The notes beneath the pieces are model-generated. The model was not told the DNA's origin and made no database searches. It worked only from the letters and a program-made list of their open reading frames with translations. The position numbers and the translations under genes were made by a program. From positions 1 to 18,049 of the forward strand of contig JAEZIW010000163.1 in assembly GCA_023436525.1 (NCBI GenBank): DNA of 18,049 bases. The letters run 5' to 3'. Position 1 is the stretch's first letter; each line of letters begins with the position of its first letter. Shown here one piece after another: positions 7,632 through 13,708 of this stretch. Source of the DNA: Bacillota bacterium (GTDB taxonomy: Bacteria > Bacillota > Clostridia > Christensenellales > SZUA-584).

Positions 7632-8306
7632 GTGATCACATTAGCGGAAGTGAAGCAGAACCAAAAGATAAAGGTGCTGGTGGAGCACGCGAATAAAGTT
7701 CTCGAAGTGATAGGGTATACCGATCATGGCCCGCGCCATGTGGGGTATGTGAGCCGTATTGCGGGAGAGCTTCTCGAAAAGCTCGGCAAAAGCGAACGGA
7801 TTGTAGAGCTGGCAAAAATAGCGGGCTGGGTGCACGACGTGGGGAACATGGTCAACAGAAAACAGCACGGGCTCAACGGCGCGACGTTGCTGTTTCCGAT
7901 ACTCTGCGAGATGGGAATGGATATTTCCGAAGCGTGCGACATCTGCGCGGCAGTGGGGTCTCATGAGGAAGAAACAGGACGGCCTATCAGCGATATATCC
8001 GCTGCGCTGATTATTGCGGACAAGGTGGACGCCCATCGTGCACGTGTGAGAAAAAAGCAGTTTTTACCCTCGGATATACACGACCGTGTGAATTACTCGA
8101 TACAGTCGACCAGCATGACGGTGAAAGACGGCACAATAGCCATGGAATACACGATGAACAACGGCGCTTCGCCGATGGAGTTTTTAAGCATTTACATGAC
8201 GCGTATGCAAATGTGCGAAAAGAGCGCCCAGTTTCTCGGGTGCAATTTCGCGCTGCATATCAACGGCGTAAAGCTCAACAGATGGGACGAAGCGAATGAC
8301 GTATAA
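7632..8306 (+). CDS. HD-domain metal-dependent phosphohydrolase
   Basis: HD proteins hydrolyse phosphate esters, often nucleotides, at a metal centre in the cytosol. The 224-residue protein carries the metal ligands in order: H32/H36 in YTDHGPRHVGYV, H68-D69 in GWVHDVGN, H79 in KQHGLNG, H111 in GSHEEE and D130 in IIADKVDAHRARV. The compact set resembles the YqeK/HDIG-like small phosphohydrolases, but the substrate is unknown. The GTG start at 7632 directly follows the previous stop (7629-7631), with GGGAGG at 7621-7626. Its last codons overlap the ATG of the methyltransferase gene by 11 bases, so translational coupling is likely. Confidence 0.85.
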   Translation: MITLAEVKQNQKIKVLVEHANKVLEVIGYTDHGPRHVGYVSRIAGELLEKLGKSERIVELAKIAGWVHDVGNMVNRKQHGLNGATLLFPILCEMGMDISEACDICAAVGSHEEETGRPISDISAALIIADKVDAHRARVRKKQFLPSDIHDRVNYSIQSTSMTVKDGTIAMEYTMNNGASPMEFLSIYMTRMQMCEKSAQFLGCNFALHINGVKLNRWDEANDV

Positions 8307-9375
8307 CTGCTTTGCTTCGTGTGCGTTCGGCCTTGAATCCCTTGTAACCACGGAATTGAAAAAGCAAAGACTCGGCGGCGTGAGCGCTCGCGACGCACGG
8401 GTCTATTTTGATGCCGACGAACAAGGCATTGCGGCGGCAAACCTCTGGCTGCGCACGGCAGACAGGGTGTTTATTGTGCTGGGCACGTTTGAAGCGCTCA
8501 TATTTGATGAGCTTTTTGAAGGCGTGCGGGCACTGCCGCTGGAGGATTATATTCCGAAAGACGCGAATTTTCCGGTCAATGCGGATTCGGTGGGCAGTGC
8601 GCTGTTCAGCGTGTCGGATATCCAGTCGATCAGCAAAAAGGCCGCGGTCGTGCGGCTGATGGCAGCGCATAAGGTAAAGGTACTGCCCGAGACGGGAGAC
8701 CGCTACGACATTCATGTGAAGATACTGCGCAACAAGGTTTCGGTATGCCTGAATACCAGCGGGATGGGGCTGAACCGACGCGGGTACCGCGCGAATAACG
8801 TGGCCGCGCCGATACGCGAGACGCTCGCGGCGGGGCTGGTGATGCTCTCCGGGTGGGACGGAAATGAGCTGGCTGACCCGATGTGCGGCTCGGGAACGAT
8901 TGCGATTGAAGCCGCGATGATTGGGGCCAACATCGCGCCGGGGCTTAGCCGCGCGTTTGATGCGCAAAACTGGCCGCGCTTTAAAAAGCCTTGGCTCACG
9001 GCGCGTGATGAAGCAGTACAGCAAAAAACACAGAGCCCTGTGATATTCGCTTCGGATATCGATAAAAAGGCGCTGAGCGCGGCAGACAAAAACGCGCTGG
9101 CGGCAGGCGTGGATTTAAAAATCTTCCACGCGGATGTGCGAAATTTTTCGAGGAACTGCCCTGTGCTGACGAATCCGCCGTATGCGGTGCGGCTCGGTGA
9201 GAAGAACGAGGTGCATAAGCTCTACGGCGAGATGGGCAAGGCGTTTGCGAGCGTGCCGAAGAAGTCTATCATATCGGCGGACGATGATTTTGAGCGGTTC
9301 TTCGGCAAGAGAGCCACGAAAAAACGCAAGCTTTATAACGGCAGCATCCGGTGCAATTTTTATCAGTATTTTTAG
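8296..9375 (+). CDS. THUMP-domain class I RNA methyltransferase (RlmL N-terminal / YpsC type)
   Basis: The family makes N2-methylguanosine in 23S rRNA (G2445 in E. coli, where RlmL is fused to a second enzyme). The 359-residue protein matches the stand-alone Firmicutes form. The THUMP-like region spans about 45-155. The hinge LNRRGYRANNVAAPIRETLA (160-178) is the family's usual link to the Rossmann domain. Motif I is LADPMCGSGT (192-201), the acidic turn is ASDID (252-256), and the target-base motif is NPPY (293-296), as in N2-guanine and other exocyclic-amine methylases. The ATG overlaps the HD gene's end by 11 bases. The upstream site is weak (GGGAC), which fits coupled translation. The rRNA position in this organism is inferred from the family. 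Confidence 0.9.
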   Translation: MTYNCFASCAFGLESLVTTELKKQRLGGVSARDARVYFDADEQGIAAANLWLRTADRVFIVLGTFEALIFDELFEGVRALPLEDYIPKDANFPVNADSVGSALFSVSDIQSISKKAAVVRLMAAHKVKVLPETGDRYDIHVKILRNKVSVCLNTSGMGLNRRGYRANNVAAPIRETLAAGLVMLSGWDGNELADPMCGSGTIAIEAAMIGANIAPGLSRAFDAQNWPRFKKPWLTARDEAVQQKTQSPVIFASDIDKKALSAADKNALAAGVDLKIFHADVRNFSRNCPVLTNPPYAVRLGEKNEVHKLYGEMGKAFASVPKKSIISADDDFERFFGKRATKKRKLYNGSIRCNFYQYF

Positions 9376-9609
9376 AATATTATTCAAAATGCTGTTTGGA
9401 CACCAAAACGAAGCGGAATTGCATAATGTTCAGCGATGATGGGTTTATTTTGTACATCTTTGCACACTCTGGACGCCAAAATTGGACGAGCTTTGTATGT
9501 TGTGTTGCTTTAAATGTTGCGCCTCATGATGCAATCTGTATGCCATTTTATGTTGATAAGGTACATCTTTAAAAAGCCGTAACTGATTATTTATATATTG
9601 GAGTATATA
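9376..9609 (+). other. AT-rich gap with no supported gene
   Basis: Base composition drops sharply after the methyltransferase stop. Short open frames exist on both strands, such as one near 9426-9572 on the plus strand. None has a good ribosome binding site or recognisable protein. GTACATCTTT occurs twice (about 9456 and 9562). No transposon ends or tRNA were seen. Confidence 0.5.
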
Positions 9610-9938
9610 ATGAAGCTAAAAACAATTCGTCCTATGGAAACGCTGTTACTTGAATCGGATAAGCTTATTTATAAAACGAATTATTTCTTATCAAATAGAT
9701 TAGATATTTCAAAAATAAAAAAATTTCAATTTTGACCAGTAATCAAGGACCGATAAGCGACGACGTAGCTTTAGCATTGTTTTTCGATACAATTGTTATA
9801 ATACTGCCATCTGAGCATAAAAACTTTAAAGAATTATTATTCGAAAAAATCTCCAAGTCATTCACAATAAATTACAATGAAATAATAAAAGCAATGAGTT
9901 GTGCAGAAAATGCTGAATTTGTTTTATGGTCATTATGA
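9610..9938 (+). pseudogene. Small gene split into two frames (frameshifted, or -1 slippage)
   Basis: An ATG at 9610, 6 bases after GGAG (9600-9603), opens a 41-codon frame ending at TGA 9733-9735. The -1 frame is open from 9699 to 9938 and continues a protein-like sequence, with PISDDVALALFF, IILPSEHKNFKELLFEKISK and EIIKAMSCAENAEFVLW. The two parts overlap at an A-run. In the first frame it reads ATA AAA AAA, which matches a slippery heptamer A-AAA-AAA, and a -1 slip there would join them into one protein of about 109 residues. The alternative of separate start at TTG 9732 would use the stop/start overlap. Most likely it is a frameshift mutation, slippage or sequencing error in one small gene. 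It resembles small accessory (immunity-like) proteins only by impression. A further open stretch in the first frame (9898-10002) may be part of it. Confidence 0.55.
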
Positions 9939-10156
9939 GAATAATCTAAACACACGAATTGGAAAATATTTTGTCCTTTATGTTGAACCTGAACATTTAT
10001 GATTATCCTCGATTGTCACGAGTTCACAACTAGAAAAAGTTCCACCCCCCTTGAAAACAGAGCGTTTTAGAGCGAAAAATTAATTTATAGACCGACTATT
10101 TCGTCCAAAATCTTATAAAATATAATATTTTCAATCTTATTAAAACCCTGATTTGC
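9939..10156 (+). other. AT-rich non-coding stretch before the ABC-F gene
   Basis: I see no supported gene here. The first-frame continuation up to TGA 10000-10002 is described with the split gene. The rest holds a C-run (10045-10050) and A/T-rich DNA leading to the ABC-F promoter. Confidence 0.45.
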
Positions 10157-10185
10157 TGGTCAAATCTACTTTCCTGTGTTATCAT
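10157..10185 (+). promoter_or_regulatory. Promoter of the ABC-F gene
   Basis: TGGTCA (10157-10162) and TATCAT (10180-10185) are 17 bases apart. TG at 10177-10178 gives an extended -10 (TGTTATCAT). The start would be near 10192. GAGGAG (10203-10208) is 15 bases before the ATG, an unusually long spacing. Confidence 0.6.
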
Positions 10186-10223
10186 AAATCGGCAATTTAA
10201 AAGAGGAGACTAAGAAAGAATCA

Positions 10224-11843
10224 ATGATCAGTGCACAAGGGGTATCCCTTCAATACGGCGGCCGGGCGCTATTTAAAAATGTCAGCGTACAGTTCTCAGC
10301 GGGCAACTGCTACGGCCTGATTGGCGCAAACGGCACCGGGAAATCCACATTCCTAAAAATCCTGTCGGGCGAAATTGAGCCTAACAATGGCGACGTGTCT
10401 GTCACACCCGGTCAGCGTATCGCGGTGTTGCGGCAGGATCACTTCGCGTTCGATGAATTCACAGTGCGTGAAACGGTCATCATGGGGCACGAGCGTCTGC
10501 ATCAAATCATCAAAGAGAAGGACGCGCTGTACGCCAAAGAGGATTTTAACGATGACGACGGCTTAAAGCTTGCGGAGCTCGAAGGCGAATTTTCTGAGCT
10601 CGACGGCTGGAACGCCGAATCCGACGCGGAAATACTATTAAACGGCCTTGGCATTACAGGCGAATACCACGATATGAAAATGGCAGAGCTCGACGGCCCG
10701 CGCAAGGTGAAGGTGCTGCTCGCTCAGGCGCTGTTTGCCAAGCCCGATAACCTGCTGCTCGACGAGCCGACGAACAACTTAGACCTGCACGCCATCACAT
10801 GGCTCGAAAACTTCCTGATGGACTTTGAGAACACCGTGATCGTGGTCTCGCACGACCGCCACTTTTTAAACAAGGTGTGCACGCACATCGTGGATATCGA
10901 CTACGGCAAAATACAGATGTACGTGGGCAACTACGACTTCTGGTACGAATACACGCAGCTCGCCGCCAGACAGCTGAAGGACGAGCGCAAGCGCACCGAG
11001 CAAAAAGCGAAGGAGCTGGAGGAGTTCATCCGCCGGTTCAGCGCGAACGCCTCGAAATCGAAGCAGGCCACGTCGCGCAAAAAGATGCTGGATAATTTGC
11101 AGATGGACAATTTCGCCCCGTCGTCACGGCGCTATCCGTTCGTGCACTTCAAGCCTGACCGCGAGGTGGGCAACGACATACTCGAAGTAAACGGCATCAG
11201 CAAAACGGTTGGCGGGCGCAAGGTGCTCGATAACTTAAGCTTCATCGTGCAGGCCGGAGACAAAATTGCGTTTGCGGGCAAGGATGAGGTCGCGCGCACC
11301 ACGCTGTTTCAAATTCTCATGGGCGAGATGGAACCGGATGAAGGTATGTATAAATGGGGCGTCACCACCAGCCGTGCGTATCTGCCTGCTGACAACTCGG
11401 CCTATTTTGACGGTGTGGAGCTGTCGCTCGTCGATTGGATGCGCCAGTTCTCCGAAGACAAATACGAAGCCACTGTGCGCGGCTGGCTCGGGCGCATGCT
11501 GTTCTCGGGCGAGGAAGCCATGAAGCAGGCCAAGGTGTTATCAGGCGGCGAGAAGGTGCGATGCATGCTCGCCAAAATGATGCTCTCGGGCGCGAATGTG
11601 CTGATTATGGACGAACCGACAAATCACTTAGACCTTGAAGCGATCACTGCGCTGAATGAAGGGATGACGGAATACAAGGGCGTGATGCTGTTTACCTCGC
11701 ACGACCATCAGATCATGCAGACGGTAGCGAACCGCGTGATGGAGATTCTGCCCGGATACCTGATTGACCGTAGAGAAAGCTTCGACGAATACATTGAAAA
11801 CCCCGAGGTGGATGCGCTGCGCGCGCAGTACGGGGCCGAATAA
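10224..11843 (+). CDS. ykpA: ABC-F ATPase, YkpA/YbiT type
   Basis: ABC-F proteins bind the ribosome rather than membranes and act on translation; some give antibiotic resistance. The 539-residue protein has two ATPase domains and no membrane segment. Domain 1 has Walker A GANGTGKS (34-41), a degenerate signature ELDGPRKVK (155-163), Walker B LLLDEPTN (177-184) and switch H210. The interdomain linker (about 240-305) includes RRFSANASKSKQATSR, shared with YbiT. Domain 2 has an abnormal Walker A, GKDEVARTT (352-360), lacking the lysine. It has a normal signature LSGGEK (439-444), LIMDEPTN (460-467) and H493. From memory the Firmicutes YkpA branch shows a similarly altered second Walker A, so this is probably a family trait. 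It is a single-gene unit with its own promoter and terminator. Confidence 0.92.
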   Translation: MISAQGVSLQYGGRALFKNVSVQFSAGNCYGLIGANGTGKSTFLKILSGEIEPNNGDVSVTPGQRIAVLRQDHFAFDEFTVRETVIMGHERLHQIIKEKDALYAKEDFNDDDGLKLAELEGEFSELDGWNAESDAEILLNGLGITGEYHDMKMAELDGPRKVKVLLAQALFAKPDNLLLDEPTNNLDLHAITWLENFLMDFENTVIVVSHDRHFLNKVCTHIVDIDYGKIQMYVGNYDFWYEYTQLAARQLKDERKRTEQKAKELEEFIRRFSANASKSKQATSRKKMLDNLQMDNFAPSSRRYPFVHFKPDREVGNDILEVNGISKTVGGRKVLDNLSFIVQAGDKIAFAGKDEVARTTLFQILMGEMEPDEGMYKWGVTTSRAYLPADNSAYFDGVELSLVDWMRQFSEDKYEATVRGWLGRMLFSGEEAMKQAKVLSGGEKVRCMLAKMMLSGANVLIMDEPTNHLDLEAITALNEGMTEYKGVMLFTSHDHQIMQTVANRVMEILPGYLIDRRESFDEYIENPEVDALRAQYGAE

Positions 11844-11855
11844 GAGTTCAAGAGG

Positions 11856-11896
11856 AAAGCCTTCATGTTTAAAACGTGAGGGCTTTTTGTTTTTTT
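11856..11896 (+). terminator. Intrinsic terminator of the ABC-F gene
   Basis: AAAGCCTTCATG (11856-11867) pairs over 12 positions with CGTGAGGGCTTT (11875-11886), allowing three G-U pairs, around a TTTAAAA loop. A T-rich tract follows to 11896. It starts 12 bases after the stop codon. It also separates the convergent 404-residue gene, but on the minus strand it lacks a trailing T-run. Confidence 0.9.
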
Positions 11897-11916
11897 AGGC
11901 ATAGTAGTATTCAATG

Positions 11917-13131
11917 TTAGACACTTACGTCTATGCTGAATTTGCTTGGATCAATATAATATGGTGATCTGTTTCCGGAGGTAATCTTGTCTATGAAATC
12001 ATTCCAGCCCACAGTCAGCGCGTCAGTTAGCTTCTGCCATTGATCAACGTAATAACTGTTTTTTGTGATTTGTTTTCCGGAAAAATATTTCTTTGCGGCA
12101 TCCGAATAAACATTTTTCAGGGAAACCCCATGATCGTTATTCTGATAGGCTGCCTGTGTTTTGTTCAACGTATCCCAGAAGGCTGCTTCGTCCAGCTTAT
12201 ATGATTTATCCGTATACGCGTCGCTCGCATACCAGGTAACGGCTTTATTCACCACATTGGTCGTTACCCCTTTCATCATGGAGCGAATCATCTCGCTGGT
12301 GTCTTTGCTTGCAGCGACATGATCAGCGATATAATTCACCTTGGCGGTCAGCAGCCCGAAGCTCATTCCGTATTCTTCTGCCGACATCCCATAATATATG
12401 TTTGCATTCATCAAGTGATTAAAAGTGAATTGTTGTCTAAAAAGCTCAATAGCGGCTAAATCCTCCATCGTGTATCCGCTATCACTGACGAGGTTCGTGG
12501 ATTGTCCACTTTCAGAAAAAGAGCTAGACAATGAATTGATCATAAAAAGATTCTTATAGCCTGATTGGACAGATGTATTATTGAAACTGTCATAATCAAA
12601 GTCCGAATCAATATATGCTGAGTATTGTTCCGCCAATTGATATGTTAAGTCGCGATAGCTTTGGACCAGGTCATTAATGGTATCGTCCGATATAACTTCT
12701 CCATATTTATTGAGACGATCTAGTTCTTTGTAACTAGTTGTATAATATGTATCTATTATATCTGAAAAATACTGATCAAAGTCAGCCAATTGCTGTGTTA
12801 GTTCATCTCCCGTATAATTTTCCTGCAATTGAAATTTGGTATAGGCGTATATTGCGGCATTACGGTTAAAAGTGTCCAGAATCTGCGACGCATTTATTGC
12901 CCCCGTTATACCAGCGTAAAATGATTTATAATTAAACTTAGTTTTGCCGATATCCTGAGTATCTATGACCTGTGCATTTTCCGCATTCTGAATATCGACG
13001 ATATCAACTATTATACCATCGTCGTTACTTTGGACAGCGGTTTCTGTTTGCAGTTCAGCGGCTGACGGTTGAGTATCGTTTCTATATAGTTTTACATCAT
13101 TTATTTGATTGCAAATTGCGTTAATGCCCAT
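11917..13131 (-). CDS. Hypothetical 404-residue protein divergent from blaI
   Basis: I do not recognise this protein. It has no signal peptide or clear membrane segment and a single cysteine near the start. It is rich in Asn, Gln, Asp, Ser and Tyr, with many tyrosines in helical stretches such as FDQYFSDIIDTYYTTSYKEL and LTYQLAEQYSAYIDSDFDYD. Trp occurs only in the second half (VTWYASDAY, VDQWQKL, GWNDFIDKI). The first ~60 residues look disordered (TQPSAAELQTETAVQSNDDG). The composition suggests a secreted or surface protein exported by a non-Sec route, or a cytosolic helical protein; neither can be decided. GGAGG lies 10 bases before the ATG. It has a strong promoter of its own that overlaps the blaI promoter head to head. 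The gene looks more AT-rich than its neighbours, which could mean transfer. Confidence 0.75.
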   Translation of the reverse strand: MGINAICNQINDVKLYRNDTQPSAAELQTETAVQSNDDGIIVDIVDIQNAENAQVIDTQDIGKTKFNYKSFYAGITGAINASQILDTFNRNAAIYAYTKFQLQENYTGDELTQQLADFDQYFSDIIDTYYTTSYKELDRLNKYGEVISDDTINDLVQSYRDLTYQLAEQYSAYIDSDFDYDSFNNTSVQSGYKNLFMINSLSSSFSESGQSTNLVSDSGYTMEDLAAIELFRQQFTFNHLMNANIYYGMSAEEYGMSFGLLTAKVNYIADHVAASKDTSEMIRSMMKGVTTNVVNKAVTWYASDAYTDKSYKLDEAAFWDTLNKTQAAYQNNDHGVSLKNVYSDAAKKYFSGKQITKNSYYVDQWQKLTDALTVGWNDFIDKITSGNRSPYYIDPSKFSIDVSV

Positions 13132-13205
13132 ATTAACAATGCCTCCATATATATATCAATCTTATATATGTAATATCGTATAATTAAAACATATATTAAG
13201 AAAAA

Positions 13206-13234
13206 ATAATAAAAATACCAAATTATCTTGACAA
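13206..13234 (-). promoter_or_regulatory. Promoter of the 404-residue gene
   Basis: TTGTCA (13234-13229) and TATTAT (13211-13206) are 17 bases apart on the minus strand. The -35 overlaps the -35 of the opposite blaI promoter within the palindrome CTTGACAAG, so polymerase can probably occupy only one side at a time. Confidence 0.7.
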
Positions 13235-13256
13235 GTAAAGAAAGAGGGTCTAAAGT
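13228..13256 (+). promoter_or_regulatory. Promoter of the blaI-M56 unit
   Basis: A perfect TTGACA (13228-13233) stands 17 bases before TAAAGT (13251-13256). The -10 lies inside the first operator palindrome. The start would be near 13263, giving a leader of about 50 bases. Confidence 0.65.
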
Positions 13257-13284
13257 ATTAGACGTGATGGTTAATAGGTTAGAC
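13248..13284 (+). promoter_or_regulatory. Twin operators, probably for the BlaI-type repressor
   Basis: The first site, 13248-13263, is a perfect inverted repeat GTCTAA-AGTA-TTAGAC. The second, 13269-13284, is GGTTAA-TAGG-TTAGAC, with the right half exact and the left half matching at four of six bases. They start 21 bases apart, two helix turns. The first covers the -10 and the second the start of the leader, as expected for autorepression by a dimeric BlaI/MecI repressor. That BlaI binds here is inference. Confidence 0.6.
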
Positions 13285-13311
13285 GATGCTTTGTAATAAG
13301 GAGGGATAGAT

Positions 13312-13707
13312 GTGAAAGAGAGTCTATCTAAAGCCGAGTGGCTGGTGATGGAAACACTGTGGGAGAAAAGCCCGATGTTTCTGTCGGAAATCATGGACAC
13401 CATGAGCAGCAAAGTCGATTGGAAAAAGAGTACGTTCTCAACCTATCTTAAAATACTGACGGACGAGGGGTATGTCGGCTACGACACCATACGTAACAGC
13501 CGCTCTTATTATCCGCTCGTGGCGCGCGCCCAGTGCGCCGTGAATGAGAGCCGCTCGCTGATGTCTCGCATGACGGACGACAGCGCGCGCATTTTCTTAT
13601 CCAACATGATCAAGGAAGGAAGCCTCACCAAGAAGGACAGGGATGATTTAAAAAAACTGATCGACGAGCTTGAACAAGCGGAGCGCGAAGCGCCGGAGGA
13701 CAAGTGA
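13312..13707 (+). CDS. blaI: BlaI/MecI-family transcriptional repressor
   Basis: BlaI-type proteins are dimeric winged-helix repressors released when a membrane M56 peptidase signals. This 131-residue protein has the expected length. The winged helix spans about 5-75: LSKAEWLVMETLWEKSP, LSEIMDTMSS, then WKKSTFSTYLKILTDEGYV (recognition helix) and the wing with YDTIRNSRSYYPLV. The C-terminal helical part (about 80-125) is the dimerisation region. The GTG at 13312 is the start because GGAGGG (13300-13305) is 6 bases before it, and the ATG at 13310 is followed at once by a stop. It lies one base upstream of the M56 gene and behind two putative operators, so it probably represses itself and its sensor. 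The symbol is by family; no role in beta-lactam resistance is shown. Confidence 0.9.
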   Translation: MKESLSKAEWLVMETLWEKSPMFLSEIMDTMSSKVDWKKSTFSTYLKILTDEGYVGYDTIRNSRSYYPLVARAQCAVNESRSLMSRMTDDSARIFLSNMIKEGSLTKKDRDDLKKLIDELEQAEREAPEDK

Positions 13708-13708
13708 T

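Noticed and set aside
8275..9024. A 249-codon open frame opposite the rRNA methylase gene
   Set aside because: It is a shadow of a well-supported gene with Arg/His-rich composition and no ribosome binding site.
9456..9571. GTACATCTTT repeated twice
   Set aside because: Ten bases in AT-rich DNA with no flanking similarity; compatible with chance.
10064..10073. GTTTTAGAGC, like the start of a type II CRISPR repeat
   Set aside because: It occurs once, does not extend as a repeat, and there are no spacers or cas genes.
11899..11936. Inverted repeat GCATAG...CTATGC with inner TAGAC/GTCTA at the end of the 404-residue gene
   Set aside because: The outer loop is long, there is no T-run, and the TAGAC half-sites are in the opposite arrangement to the blaI operators.
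13670..13708. Longer start of the M56 gene inside blaI
   Set aside because: The 13 extra residues are basic and unlike the family, while the ATG at 13709 has GGAGG in front and begins directly with the first membrane helix.
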